Positions 12,328-25,726 of a stretch of DNA of 64,000 nucleotides are shown here, piece after piece; position 1 is the first letter of the stretch, and each line of letters begins with the position of its first letter. The DNA is from Corinectria fuckeliana (Eukaryota > Ascomycota > Sordariomycetes > Hypocreales > Nectriaceae), in the NCBI GenBank assembly GCA_019137255.1, contig WPDH01000281.1, forward strand, positions 1 through 64,000. Reading direction: 5' to 3'. The position numbers and the translations under genes are program-made. The notes under the pieces were generated by a model. It ran no database searches and had not been told where the DNA came from. It worked only from the letters and a program-made list of their open reading frames with translations.

Positions 12328-15129
12328 AGATGAGCTTGAGGTGCTAGGTTCAGACTTGGACTCTCAATCAGCAATTATTTATGTGAGTTAATAGTTGAAA
12401 TACCTCGCTAGACCCGGTTTTAGCTCAAAAAACACATATTCGCTGAGCTATAAAGGTTTCCAATTAGCACTAGGGCATCATTCGCACTCTTATAAGTCTG
12501 CCATGTTTCTTCTTAGTATTCCCGCTTCGACAGGGCGTAAAAGGCTGCACCATTAACATAATTAGAGTATTAGAACCGGGAATCTAGGTTTCTCGCAGAA
12601 ATATAAGTAGCGTCTCACACGCGAAAATTTCCATATGACTAGTGGAACAGCATTGTCAGCACAGGCGAGTGTATATAGCTGCAAGTTGTTTCGTCTTCAG
12701 TGTGAACACACCTACCTAGACAGCATCACTTGCCTAGAAGGCAGAAAGGATGGATTGAGAATAGGGTTTGCTCGAGCCTAGCAAGAGAAAACCAGAAGAA
12801 GGTAAACATCAGCAAGCAGATCAAAATATTGCGCTTTCAAGGACTTAGAAAATGAGATCTTAGAGGAAGAAGGTACTGCGAAAGTTTCGTCATTAAATTC
12901 AAGAATCAAAAATGAGCGTGGGCCAGAACAGGCATATTAATTTAATTGAAGAAAAAAGGCATGCCCTTTTTGTTAGACTGGGCAGGCGGCTACTTCAAGT
13001 TGGCAGCCCAGTTGACTGTTGACCCTGCTGTCATTATACACCAGAAGTCAAAATCCACCAACACATTATCAACACCTATATAAGATCCCGAGAGAGAACT
13101 CCAACTGTAAGACAGCAAGCGATAGTGCGTTATGCATAGAGGCAAAGCATATCCTTGGCTGGGAGTGTAACATCGGCATCATAGGGACAGTTCTTAGTAG
13201 TAATTGGCCTCCGCGGATCGTGATCAGGAGCAGGCGGAGGGGAAGGTCACTGAGGTAGCCCCGTATGGAAAGGTCGTTGTAGTTATCAAAGATAAATGTG
13301 AGTTACCACCTAGAACTTCTAACTTAATTGTCTCTTATTTCTAATTAATCAAGAGCCCCAGGGTTAAAGGAGTAGCTCGTCGACCTTGCAAGATTCCCTC
13401 TAGGCGCAGATTTCGCCGTGAGAATTAAGGGTCTGGCGGGCGGTGGCGTAGCAACTGGCTCAGAGTACTCTCAAGCAATACGGTGGCCTGTCTTGAGATC
13501 CCCGAGAAGTTCCCATGCATAGCCGATATTCCAGCTGACTATTATAGGCTTTTGAAGACGTAGAGACAAGTAGGACCTAAGGGAATGCGGTTTGGTAGAA
13601 CGGAATCGTTGAGTGGGTTAACATAGTGTCTTAGTTCTCTTTCCCCTCTAACTCTTTCAAGCTCCTAATGCTAGAGATCGAATCGTAACCATTTCTGTCC
13701 ACCTATCCTAGGACTAACCAATTTTTAGCACCACAATGCTACTGGTAGGAACGAGAAGCAGCCACTAACACATGTCAAGCCACAATTGCACAGCCTCAAG
13801 GACAGGGACTAAGTAAGCTTTGCACTGCTGCAGTCACAAGAGTTGTGAGATGAAACCGAATGACATAACATGACGTGGGTGTATCAATCCCCGTTAACTT
13901 CGGCTCGATTTGGCCATAGTCTGCCCTTCGATTTTCAGCTTTTCCAGCATGGGTGATATAGGCGATCTCGCATTTAGGAAGAGTAAGGATAAGGGTTACT
14001 ACTCTATGAAGGCGGTACACTCTAACGTGCCAATCTAGTCGGAAGGCTGTTTGAAGCGTACTGAGCTGTTTAGTCCCGCAATCACACTTTGCTGGTGACA
14101 CTACTGCAGCGTCACTTACCTGCCCCTCCTTTGAACTAGCTACGAACCCAGACGCCACCCGTCAGCTTCAGAAGGAGATCGACCAGTAGTGCTATGCGGT
14201 GCAGATGAGCCATATTACGTTTCCTCTCCAAGAAAAAGTATATTTAAGCCTTGAAAGGACGTATTTCCTCTGCTTCACCCACCTGTTCCATCCCGACTAC
14301 AGCGAACGACGCCTCCGTAAGGGTTGCAAGCCGGAGAAGTCTCATTCCCGGAGACACCGCGTTGCAAATTTCGTCGCACCCACTGAATCGGGGTAAGCGT
14401 CTGAGATTGTGTTTCGGGCACGATGTACTGAGTGTCATCGATACGAGTGTCGAGACTACTGGGCCATCTAAACGAGCTTATACGGGGGCGATGGACGATG
14501 CAGCCAGAGCTAGTAAAAGACTTGTACTGAACTGAAAATTCTCCATGGCGAGGGATCTCGACTAACCCAACTGCGAGAGCGTCGTAGAGCTGGAAATTAA
14601 CTGGCTGAATTAAAGAAAAGGCTTATGCTGACATCTCCGGGACTGGATTGGTTTGGTGTTGACGCTAAGGACGAAGGAGTAAGGACGGTTTTCGGCTGTA
14701 CCGACAGCATGGAACATCTAGACTAGATACAACGTACATGTAGATCAAGAACCGTCCTCCATTCAACTAGTACTTATCCGCACTCCCGCGATACCATCGG
14801 CTTCTCCCCCATTTGCCACCCACTGTTATCAAATACCACGTAATCTACTCATGATATCATTAGCCAAAGTTAGGTAGATATAGCCCGCTTGGCTTCTCTC
14901 CTCCAAGCCAATAAGGTCCCATGCCTAGTGACTAGCTCTGACTCGCGTGAACTGTAAGATCTACGCGTCGGCTTTTGAAGCCGTCCCACTCACCCACTCA
15001 GTATTACTTAGCTACTGCTAAGCATCAATCCCTGCGATCTCGCTCTTCGCTCAACCCTGTCAATCTCTAATTTCTCCACTTGACGACGTATCTGTCCCCT
15101 GCTCCCACCGTGGCAGAGAGACGACAAGA
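12328..15129. other. Intergenic region, no gene recognised
   Basis: About 2.8 kb with only short overlapping open frames, none showing a known motif, a plausible exon series or coding-like bias. The last 300 bp would hold the bZIP gene promoter. Confidence 0.4.
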
Positions 15130-16710
15130 ATGATGGATTGCGATGCGTCGAAGAAACCACAGCTGGCTGTCGATGCTCGCCGGCTGAAGAAGCGAGAGCT
15201 TGACCGCAAAGCCCAGCGGCTGGCCCGCGAGCGCACCAAGAACCGCATCGCCGAGCTCGAGGCCATGGTCGAAAACCTGCGGCAGAACGACGCCAACGCC
15301 CAGATACTGGCGCTCATGGACCAGTTGTCGCTGGTGACCAAGGAGAGGGACAAGGCTCTGCAGGTCTTAAGGTCCCTCGAGACATCCATCCAGAGCCATC
15401 TCAACGCGGCCACGATCGGTACCATGACCGGCACCACGACCGACACCATCAAGATGTCGTCAAGTCACGCAGACGATGCCCTCGCTCTGCCGGCGCTCAT
15501 CTCATCATCGTGCTGGAGTGATACTTCCTCGGAAACTCATCGAGACCGGGGTTGTGGTCCCCCATCGCTCCCTGTGCCCCAATCTTCAACCAACACGGCC
15601 ACCTGGGACGATGACCATGGCTACCTGAGCGGCAATACTGGCATTGGATGTGTTTTTGGCGACGAACCAAACCAACAAAGTGCCATGGACATCTCACGTC
15701 TACCAGCTCTTCCACCAAGCATCACTTCAAACCCCGGTACCTCGAGCGAAGAGGACATCATCATCCCCAAGGCCACGGCCATATGCCAGTGCAACTCGTC
15801 GTCCGAGCTCGGTCCCTACACAAATAGCGAGCCACTCAACAAGTGGCGGGCAATTAACCAAATAGTGGGAAGACCGAGAAGGTTAACTCGAGCAGAAGCT
15901 ATGGCAGAGGACCTCACAAGCGAGGACACGCCAATCCGTGCCATTTTGGAAGGATGGGACAGTGTCGAGAGGAGGGGGATGATGACAGAATCTTGGCGGA
16001 GACTCCGGAAAGTCGACCAAGTCGTCTTCAAGACATCTTCCCGGAAGGAGAGGCTGGCCACCATGAGGATGATGCACCTCTTGATGACCTACCAGGGTGA
16101 TCCGAGTCTAGAAAGACATGCCGCCCTTCCACGCTGGTACCTCATGAGGTGAGTCGACGCGGCCCAGCTCAAGCAACATCTGACTAACCTTGTAGGCCAT
16201 CACAGGCTATTGAACACTCACCCGCTATCGACTATTTTTTCTGGTACGCTGGGCCTGCCCCTTCACAATCAAATACACCCTCTAACATTGCCTAGGCCCG
16301 GAATGCGAGAACGCTTGATCTTCTCCCAGCACCAATACTGCCAAAACTCATTCTGGGACACAATCAAATCCACTTTCACGATCCTCTGGCCGTATGACTT
16401 CCAGGATACCTACACCCAAAACCCACAGACGGGTCGATACCAGCTGTCGCCTCTCTTCGAGGAGCGCATCCGGGATATCAACGCATGGACCATGTCGCCG
16501 GACTTCTTCCTTAACTTTCCGGAACTCTACGGAGACATCCCCACGCATCTTAGCGTTCCTGGCAGTATAAGCCTCGAGGGCCATGGGTTGGTGTCGCACT
16601 CTCCAGAAGCGCAGCGCGAGGCGGAGAGGAGGGGAAGACATCGTGGTATAGTCTCGCCGAATCTTCTGACCGAGGCGATAGATATAGTCTCGGAAGTCAT
16701 TAGCAAATGA
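15130..16710 (+). CDS. bZIP transcription factor with C-terminal DUF3425 domain
   Basis: Exons 15130-16148, 16196-16243 and 16296-16710, 493 residues; introns 47 and 52 bp. The basic region lies at about residues 16-39: 'KKRELDRKAQRLARERTK' with the 'DRKAQR' form usual for this fungal subgroup instead of 'NRxAQR'. A leucine/heptad zipper follows ('IAELEAMVENL', 'LMDQLSL'). The middle is Ser/Thr/Pro-rich and low complexity. The small second exon restores 'HSPAIDYFFWPGMRERL', the entry motif of DUF3425, which continues to 'MSPDFFLNFPELYGD'. It should act in the nucleus as a DNA-binding regulator; targets unknown. The upstream ATG of the tandem MM start is taken. Confidence 0.88.
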
Positions 16711-16977
16711 ATTACTCACGCATTCAGCGAGCGACCTCGCTCCTCTTTCTTGCATATTATCAAACTTACCATCCCGCCCCAGACTTGATCACGTTGTCTC
16801 GACTATGCCGGCTACCCGGGTAGTGAGCGCCCGATTGGGCAGGGCGTTCCAGTTTAGTCTTTGTGCTTACTTTTACTTGTCAGATTATCACAAGCATCAA
16901 CTACTTCCTCGTGAAGTTTCTACCTAAAGAAAGACCCGAACCCTACCTGTCAGAACGTGGCTAAAGTCTACCGCCAA

Positions 16978-17385
16978 ATGACGACATTCTCGTCCGTCCC
17001 TTCATACGCGCTTGGCGCCGCCTGCTTCGGCCGTGGCGTCATGGCAATCCTCTCACCAAGAGAAGAATATGGCCACGTCGGTCTGCAACTTGAACATCAC
17101 AACGCCGTCGACCATTCCGGCGCTTCGAATACAGGCATCGCCTCGCCGCTGATGTACTTTAAGGGTTTCCGCGAGGTCTCCTATGGGACCTCGCTCATGG
17201 TGTTGCAGTGGCAGGGCAATGAGGCCGCCGTCACGACCTTTGTAGCCATATTGTCGCTGGTTAGGTTCAGCGATGGGTTGGCCGTCTGGTTGAATGGAGG
17301 AGATGAGCTCAGGTATAAGGCGCTAGGGCATTGGATTACGGGACTTGGGTTCGTCGGGTGGGTGGCTTGGAGGTGGAGTTATTGA
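16978..17385 (+). CDS. Small integral membrane protein, DUF4267-like
   Basis: 135 residues from the ATG at 16978; an in-frame GTG at 16957 is not a likely start in a eukaryote. A hydrophobic N-terminal helix ('SYALGAACFGRGVMAIL') is followed by a polar loop and three further hydrophobic segments containing 'FREVSYGTSLMVL', 'VTTFVAILSLVRFSDGLAVWL' and 'ALGHWITGLGFVGWVAW'. This pattern of four membrane helices with a central Arg-Glu and a 'SDG' fits the DUF4267 family. Function unknown. It follows the bZIP gene on the same strand at about 270 bp. Confidence 0.7.
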   Translation: MTTFSSVPSYALGAACFGRGVMAILSPREEYGHVGLQLEHHNAVDHSGASNTGIASPLMYFKGFREVSYGTSLMVLQWQGNEAAVTTFVAILSLVRFSDGLAVWLNGGDELRYKALGHWITGLGFVGWVAWRWSY

Positions 17386-19339
17386 GGCATATTGAACGGC
17401 AAGCCCAGTCAGGTTCCTCGCCACATGAAATCATGGAATTTATCATCGATTTGATTATCAATCATTCAAGTTCCTCTTCCGCACTGTGCAATGCTAGTCT
17501 AGACGGGATTTTGCAGGCACCCAGCCAGTCATACGTGGGCGAGGCTGTCACTTCCCTTGAGCCGACTTTGAACATTGAGCGATTTACAGTCGCTTGACGA
17601 GAGCGGCGGATCCTGAACCAGTTAAGTATAGGTCTAATTAAAATGACGATGGTGATAGATCTGAGAAGAATGAAGATGTAGGTGGCAGCGTCGACGTGTC
17701 ACGAGGCCGATCTGACAGCGGAATTAGAAGACGAATCGGAAGGCCAAGATTTCGAGCTTAAGGTGGCCGTTATCAGCCCACACGGTGAAAACACTTGAAA
17801 GATGGCAGGTTGACAAACAGAAGCATCACTCTTCTACAAGAGCCCGGGGTGTAAGAGAGGATGTATAACAGCAAACAAAAGAACTTGCCAATGGCAAAAG
17901 CCCTCCTTATAATGAGATAACGTGATACATGCCACTCTAGGATATTTCTGCTAATTTGGACAAGTTTATGGATTGAGGGGAATCAGGTTCGGGTGAGAGT
18001 TGATGATAATTAATGTGTGCAATATTGCTCACAAGGTCAAGCAGCCAGACGCAGCATTTATCGTTACTAAATCTATCTTAACCAAGTTCTCAAATAATTC
18101 ATGGCTTGCTCGCAAGTATCGAGAGTGCCTAAGGATTAGAACTAGGCTACTGAATGCTAGCCTTTGGGTGTGTAGGTAATCCAATCTCCGGCGCTGCCAA
18201 CTCTCCCTCAGGCTCGAGCTTAGTTCTCACGACTCAGACTTGATACATCATCGCAACCTTGTCCTGTAGTGCTCCTGGAGACAAGCAGTGCCTCATCGTC
18301 ATGCACCTCTCCAACATTAAATCTTAATAATGATTGATATCATTCCCAGGCTTTACTTCCCCCAGGCTGATTGTAGTTGTAGTCGCCAGTCAGCTCCCAC
18401 CACGTCCTGCTTGAAGCATATCCTGAGTAATCTACAACAAGATGTTGAAAGCTAAGGAAGGGCAAAAACAGCGGGAGGAACAAAAAACATACAACAGCGA
18501 GGATTCCCCGGTCGTCACCGACCCGAGTACTAGTTCGCCCCTCACCAGCTTGACTAAGGGAGAGCGGACGGGATCCCGTATTTTCTAGTGGGTATGGTCG
18601 TATGTGCAAGACACCTCCCGCGATTGACATTATATTCGCAGACTGTGAGAATAACCGCAACTATCATGCTAAATAGACGCGGGAGCGCTCTACAGCATCA
18701 ATACAGCAAGATATCACATACTAATAAATTCCCGGTCTACTAAATGCCCCCATGAAAGTAGAAACAAGCATGAGGAAAACGGCTGAACAGTTCTTAACTT
18801 AGCTGCGAGGTTATCACGGGGTTGGGGCGAGTTTGGGCCTCTTGACCTTGTTAGAATGTCAAAGATATTGTCGTTAAATCTAGTGGCTGTGTCCTTGTAT
18901 TCTTAGCGTTGCTCGGTTTCACCTGTAATATTATGCCACATCCAGTGATCAATTTCCCGTATTACATGATTTAAGAAGTCAGCAACTTGCAATGTCCCCA
19001 ATCGGAAATACCAGATAGCTCGGAAACGATACTCAAGCACACCAAAATTCATTTCCGTTTCTAGAGCTGAGTTCCTGCTGCTTTAAGCTGACCTGCTGCT
19101 GCGCGATGGCTGAGTAACCCAGGGCTCGCGGGCTAAGCTTGGGCTGAGGTGTAAAGCCCCGGATCTAGTACAACGCCCCGGTTAAGTAAACACACTCAGC
19201 TTTTTTAATAAAACAATCATATTAGAAAGCGGCACGATTATAGGGTGATATGAACCAGCTCATCCAATTAGGGGCTCATAAATTGCAATTGCTCTCAGAT
19301 ATCCATCGAATAGAAGATAATCGTTTGTCTAGTTCTCAG
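17386..19339. other. Intergenic region, no gene recognised
   Basis: About 2 kb, moderately AT-rich, with only short random frames. Nothing supported. Confidence 0.4.
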
Positions 19340-20185
19340 TTCCTGGATAGTTGGTAAACTCCGTAAATAGCCTGGATATTATTTTCATGTTTAGGGCTTG
19401 AGTTCGAGTGTTAGTCAACCCGCCTCTCGTCTCGTCTGCAAGCCACAGTGCAATCCAATCGAGCGGCTGAGCAGCTAGTACATATAGCTCCATCATTGCA
19501 GACACTTCGGGCAACAGCCTTGGAGGAATAGTTGCGTATATAGCATCATACAGATTCTCGATCTCCCTCGTCATCATGTCAAGGACTTCCTGAAGGTGTG
19601 GTAGGCTTGACCTGTCGACAAAATTCTCTAGAAAGGTTTGGGCAACCAGAACAGTCCAGAGGAAGCCACCTTTGGCCTTCTTGACAACGTCCGCGAGGAG
19701 CCTGTCGCCGCGACCTTGGTACAGATCGTTCAGCTCCTAGAACGCGACAACTCCTTGGAGGTGGCCGCGCACAAAGGCTTGGATGTCCGCGCCGGTCAGA
19801 AGATGCATTTGCAGCCTTTGGGCTGCTGGCGAAGGCGTCACTGAACTGTGGCCAAGGTCGACTTGCGACACAGGTTTTGACTGTGCTGTGAGAAGAGATG
19901 CTCTGTATCCTGTTGCACAGCTGGACGGGGGCTATATAGAACCCACCGAAGCCGTCAATGAAGAGCACGAGACGGAGTTTGCCCTGTGCATAGGCTAGGC
20001 TCAAGCTCCCATGAGCTCCAAGGAGGGAAATCGTCAAGCTTGCGGGTGGTATAGAAAGGTGACCATCGTCGTGGAAATAGAGGCGGCGTCAAGCTGGTGG
20101 TTGATAGAAAGGACCTGATGGAGGAGGATGATGTGTCAGGGTCGTTGAAGCATGCCTGTTGGCAGCGTCGTAGCTGCAAGTAGCA
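19340..20185 (-). pseudogene. Relic of a STAND/NACHT NTPase gene
   Basis: The minus strand, read through frame changes, gives consecutive blocks typical of fungal NACHT-type signal NTPases: 'LFPRRWSPF' and 'LRLVLFIDGF' (Walker B strand, usually 'FIDGLDE'), then 'VKTCVASRPWPQFSDAFA' (sensor-like 'ASRPW' block), then, in another frame, 'KKAKGGFLWTVLVAQTFLE', 'LPHLQEVLD' and 'EIENLYDAIYATIP'. These are in the correct order but lie in at least three frames with stops between them. The P-loop and the N-terminal effector domain are not found upstream (20186 onward), and no C-terminal ankyrin, WD or TPR repeats follow. Hence a truncated, frameshifted remnant. Intact members act in incompatibility and immunity-like cell death. 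Confidence 0.7.
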
Positions 20186-22677
20186 TAGCCTGGGTGCTTA
20201 CATGGGTCCGTTACTCAATGTTACATCACCATGACGGCTGAGCATGATTGCATTAGATTTAACCTCAAGGGAAGTCTAATTCATCCCCCAACATATCGCC
20301 ATGAGACATTGACTTGGGGTCTATCTCAATTATGCTAAGGTAATCGCACATGGCACGGCGGCTCTATGAACTACCTAAAGCTCGGCATGCTTCGGGCGGC
20401 TCGACTAAGCGTGATACTTCTATCCGTTGCGAAAGCATGGGACTGCCTCTGGACAGCTGCAATGATAGTTCACTGGCTAGTGATAGCCAGTGAACTATCA
20501 CTACGCTCAGCTAGCCTAGAGACCGTTCACCGCTGTTGCTTCCTCCAGCAGCTCTCAGTTCAAGTTTGTATCCGAGAACATGGCGGATCTGGGCATAGCA
20601 GAAGAGTTTGAAGAGACATAAATGACTAATCACAAGTGTGATAACGTATTGTTATCCCCTATGAGTTAAGGCAGCAATGTCTTTTGCGGGATTTTCCGTG
20701 CAGAGAGGCGCAGCCTGTGAGGCCACTTTATGTTGACGTCTGAGGGGCACATGACGCATTGCCAGGCATCGATTTCGTCTATATATTCACACATGTTCTA
20801 TTTTCACGCTCTAGTCAGATGCAGCCGTTGGATGGCACGAGTTAAGTGGCATTAGGTCAGAGCTGGGAGTAAACTGGCTGAAGTTGTACCCTTTCCGAGG
20901 ATGTAACAGTAGTACGACACACTCTCAACATGATGCTGGACAAGGGAAGCAAGTTACCATGCTATGCCTTTCTTCGGGTGGACTTGTGGCTAGTTATTCC
21001 GTCGGAGGGCTTGATACGAATGTTTGATTAGCAGCTGGTCTATAGGGAGGTCTCTGCCAGCTCGTCTTCTTAAACTGCATTCATAACCCACAGGAACGTC
21101 CATACTGGACATGGTGGGAGGTGAGCATCAGTCCTGGCTGGAAATGATGGCAAAAATAGCTGGTCAACAGGCCAGATCTGTTAACAGGGCACTTGAAAGG
21201 ATGATCAGGTTTTTGGCGTGCCATACATGGGTACGGAGATTGCGCTAAATGACCTGGGCGATTTGCTCACGATAAGTGGTCTAAAGACACGTCATGATAG
21301 AGGCTGAGTCTGGCTTATATCTGAAGGAGGGCTAATTTATATGTCAGTGAAGAGACGTCCTAGTCCTGGCAAAAGGCTTGAAGTCTGGTTTAGTGGCAAG
21401 ACGAGAACATACCGAAATTACCGAAAATCCCGAATCTGCAGCCCCGCCGCGACTAGTTAAAGCCTGGACGAATCGTTTGTTTCCCGTTGCCCATGACCTC
21501 AGGGAAGGCGTTGGTGACGACGATAGCTGCGCTGGTAAAAAGTCAACCGCGAAGTTCAGCCGGATTTGCCGGGGAACAATTGTGGATGAAGAGGTGCCAT
21601 GAGGCAATCTTGGTGTAGAAAGAGCTTGCCCTGGAGGAACAGACCCTTGCCGGACGATGACACCAGGGATGCTAGGTTATTATAAAAGGCTCACTGAGAA
21701 TGCGATTAAGTCTAATCTAGTGTAGCGGAGCGCCGGCTGGGAAACCGGAGAATACAGTAAAAGCCGTCGAGTTAGCAAAACGAAAAGACTCCATCGCCAT
21801 TGATCAACCATCAGCTTACTATATGACGCAAGTGCTCGAAGAAAAAACGGGCGAAGCTGACGGCCACCAATGCCTTTAGTCCGCTTTGATAAGAGTGGAC
21901 TGGGCTACGTAGCTGGCACATCTCACCTGTCGAAAGCCACGCTTGGGATATATAGCGTATCCGAGGGAGCCGAAACGCCGTGGTATTCTGGCACTTCACG
22001 ACTCGGCTCGTCTTTATCTTGAGGTTCTTATCTCAAGGCTTTGATCTCTTACTCGTAGGCTAATGCTGGTGTGTTTTCATCGGCGATAAATTCCTACGGT
22101 GACTTCTGTCTTGCTCATCCTGGCTATCTGAGTAGGCAAAATGCACAGAGAGTCAGCACGAGTTCAGCCTTAATCAGCAATCTGATCGGGTACGTATCAG
22201 CCCGTTTAGGACGCCATGTATCTATCACCTGTATCAAGCAGTCTACCCTTTCTAAATAGGACATCACCGAGCTGCAACAGGACGGGCACTGATGGAGCAT
22301 CCCCCATCTCACTAAAACCCCCCACAGGCCATGTCACGCTTGCCTCTAACCCTGTTAACCATAAACAATGGCTTGGGATAGGGCAACGGGCGGGGCTGAG
22401 ACGCTGCATTCTCGTTGGTCACCCTTGTGCCCTCGTTGCTTCGCGGGCCTTGCGAGATCAAGCCAAGTGCTGACGACGAGTTTGTGGCTGCACACGACGC
22501 GCAATCGAATTGGCTCGCGCCGATTCGAGTCAGGTCCCCCCTATTCTCCATAGCGAGTATGTGCCTGACAGGGTTTCGTAGCTGCTATATAAACTTGGCG
22601 CTCTCGATGGCTCCAAACGCCTCCAACAACCTCAGCTCACCTTAAAGTACAGCGATAACAATATACCTACCATTACC
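20186..22677. other. Intergenic region with an inverted repeat
   Basis: About 2.5 kb with no recognisable gene apart from the hairpin at 20463-20500. The last part is the upstream region of the RTA1-like gene. Confidence 0.4.
20463..20500. repeat. Perfect inverted repeat, 17-bp arms, 4-nt loop
   Basis: The left arm 20463-20479 is the exact reverse complement of the right arm 20484-20500; the spacer is GTGA. There is no U-run after it, and it lies in non-coding DNA just upstream (on the minus strand) of the NACHT relic. Confidence 0.9.
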
Positions 22678-23672
22678 ATGGCAAACCACACTCTCACCCA
22701 AGACGATGGCTTTGACTCGGCGAATCTCTGCAACCTCGACAACTGCCCGCTCGAATGGAGCATGTACACGTACCGCCCGTCGCTTCCCGCCAACATTGTT
22801 TTCACTGTGCTATTTGCCATGATCGGCGCTGCGCACGCGTATCTCGGCTTTCGTTGGAAGAGTTGGGGCTTTATGGGCGGCATGCTTGCGGGTTGTGCCT
22901 CTGAGATCCTTGGCTATGTTGGCCGGATTATGCTGTATCACAACCCCTTTTCCTACGAGGGATTCATGATCCAGATTGGTAAGTACACACCTGACAGAAA
23001 TGGCAATGTCATCTGTCTACAAATGACAAAGCCGGCTGAATAACGATATGTTTGCTCACTCATGCTACAGTATGCCTTACCGTTGCCCCCGTCTTCTTCG
23101 CCGCATCCATCTACGTGACCCTCTCCAAGACGATCTACTTCCTCAACCCCGAACTCTCCCGGGTCAAGCCAAAGCTCTTCTACTGGTTCTTCATACCATT
23201 TGATCTGGTGTGCCTAATCCTCCAGGCTGCCGGCGGCGCACTGTCGAGCTCGAGCAACGGCGACGATGTTGGCATTGACATCTCCATGACCGGTCTTGTG
23301 CTGCAGGTCATTGTCATCGTTCTCTTCATCGTCTGCTTCGTCGACTACATGTATCGCTACTGGCGCTCCGGCCATACTGCGCGGTTCAGCTGGCGACCCA
23401 AGACCTTCTTCGCGGGCCTCTCTGCCGCCATCATCTTGATCCTGGTCCGCTGCACGTACCGTGTCGCCGAACTACGCGAAGGCTATGACGGCAATCTCAT
23501 CAAGCAAGAGATTCCCTTTATTATCCTTGAGGGCGTCATGGTAGTTTTGGCCGCCGTCGCGTTGTGTTTTGGCCACCCGGGGCTCCTTATCAAACCTACG
23601 GGTGGAAACTGGACGGACTCGTCTAACAGAGAAAAGGGGTTTGGTACCTCTGGAAGCTTAGAGAGCAACTGA
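22678..23672 (+). CDS. RTA1-like seven-helix membrane protein
   Basis: Exons 22678-22978 and 23071-23672, 300 residues; the 92-bp intron restores 'GFMIQIVCLTVAPVFFAASIYVTL'. Family blocks visible: 'YRPSLPANIVFTVLFAM', 'ILGYVGRIMLYHNPFS', 'LTVAPVFFAASIYVTLSKTI', 'FDLVCLILQAAGGALSS', 'RCTYRVAELREGYDG' and 'EIPFIILEGVMV', in the RTA1 (lipid-translocating exporter) order with seven hydrophobic helices. Yeast relatives (Rta1, Rsb1) protect against sterol-pathway toxicants and long-chain bases by an unclear mechanism. The short polar N-terminus (about 30 residues) and C-terminal tail are usual. No obvious operon-like partner. Confidence 0.92.
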
Positions 23673-25726
23673 AGGTGAATGATGTCAAGTGGTATGGTGG
23701 AGGCCTGGATTGATTGGTACGGCAACGGTTGGTGCGGTGTTAGTTGGTGATGAGGATATCGAATGGGTCAGGACCACAGGTATGATGTGATGTTGTGAGC
23801 AGAACTGCTCGATGTTGATTCGATCTTTCTTGGGCTTTTCTTTTCGTCGACTTCTACCAAAACATGGCTCTACGCACAGACTGCACGATGGCCAGAGATT
23901 TAGTGCCAACAAGGGAACGAGGTTGTTTACCTTTAGCAGCCTTAATTATCCATCAATTATAAATAGTTCTTCAACGCCATGATCGCGCAATGGTTACAAT
24001 TAATCGAGCATGGCAACGCATTTCCCCCCAGACCACGGGGCTAACTAAAACACTTCGGATCATCATTTGTTGATACAAATAATCACAAGATCAGTCCTTG
24101 GATGGACTTTTCCTGCCATTCACGGATACTGCTTCGATATTTCTGAGCATAACCCGAAATGCCTCCACCCAGGTCCAACACCACACGCAGTCAATGCTGC
24201 GCTCGTATAGTAGTCCACCTCAGTCCCCTTTATTCTTTGACCCTCTGACTATTAAGACTTAACTGGTGTCCTTCTATGGCCACTGTCTCATCTTACTATC
24301 AGCCTCACTCTAACAGTATCTCCAGGTCCGGTGCGAAGGAGGCTCCAAACCGATGTTCCAACTGCCCGACTCAGATTTCTAACGAGTCTAGCACGATGGA
24401 GTCGACTTGGGCTACTTGAAGCAGAAAGTCCACCGACGTCTGATTTGTGTCTGATGGCCCTCCACTGTCAAATTCCCATTGGCCTGCTTGAATCCGAAAG
24501 GTGTGCTCAAGAATGCATCTACCTCAAGCTCCTTTGATTGTGTTCCTCAGCCGGTACTACTCCCGCCGTCGGACCCTAGCCTCACACTAGATGTTGTATC
24601 ATCCCAAGCGTCTTCCATCCTTAACCGTTGCCAGCGTCGATCAAGGACTCTGCGCTAATAAACCATTCCAGTAAGAATATGGAGGCTGTGATGCAGTCGC
24701 ACGCGGCCAGCGTACCCGAGCACCATAGCTTCCTCCGACCACCAAACTACAGTTAGAACCTTTTTCTTTCTATTCAATTCTCACCTCGAGTATTCAATAA
24801 AAGGACCGCTCTTCTCGCATTTTACTTGATCTATATGTCAACAATTAGCACAAGCTTCCCCTTACTGTCATCATGAAAGACGAGAGCAGTTGCTTGGATC
24901 GGCTTAGAAAGCTCAAAATTCCTGCTCAATAAGAAGACATGGTTCTTTCAAGACTGAACAGACGTGTTTTCTAAACGAATTACTTAACCACTGCGCTACG
25001 CGGTAGAACCGCAGGGAGACCTGTAGTAGGTACTAGTCCAGGCAGTCAAGTGCATGACAGCTCTCCTACGTCAGTCTCAGGCATCAACTGCTGCGCTGTA
25101 CCTTCCACTTGACAACGGCGATTACTATGCTGACTTTTTTCATCCCCGCAAGAACTTCGTGGGTAGTAGGCGTCAATGAGCGACAGTTTATAGCCGTCTC
25201 ACACTGCAATCATTGTGGACCTAACTAAGTAGTGCCTTTCACAACAGCGTTTATTTCTGCATTGATGTCTTCTGACAGCTCTGCGAGAGCAAATCGGTCT
25301 GGCCCCAAGAATCGTCCTTGTAACGAGAGAACATACACATGTATAGATCTGCTCTTTAAGAGAAGATTTTACGAATCAATGCTTTCGGTCTTTGGTCCCG
25401 TGTGAAATTGAAGCTGGCCACCTATTAAAGGCTGAACATTTGAAGTATAACATAGGAAATCTTTGAAAGAGACATATTTTATTTTCTAAAGTAACAAGAG
25501 TAATAGGAATGCGCCGAGGTCGATTGTGCGAGACTGTAGAATCTTCAGTCTGTTCGCCATCTCTAGGGCAAAGGTACCGCACTCCATGACTGTGTCATCA
25601 AACTTCAATCCCATAACAGGTAGCACCAAGCGCAGAGCAGAAGCCTTGAATGTTCAAATTAACCCAGTAGACTCTTTCTTCGATGGAATCGTATCGTTTC
25701 TGCACCCACTTCCTTTCACCGTCCTT
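23673..25726. other. Intergenic region, no gene recognised
   Basis: About 2 kb. A tRNA A-box-like sequence occurs on the minus strand near 24990-25010, but no B-box or cloverleaf supports a tRNA. Otherwise nothing. Confidence 0.4.

Noticed and set aside
13796..14158. 120-residue minus-strand open frame
   Set aside because: No motif, no splice partner and unremarkable composition.
24985..25020. tRNA-like A-box (TAGCGCAGTGGTTAAGT) on the minus strand
   Set aside because: No matching B-box, anticodon stem or acceptor stem can be drawn downstream; a chance match or tRNA fragment at most.
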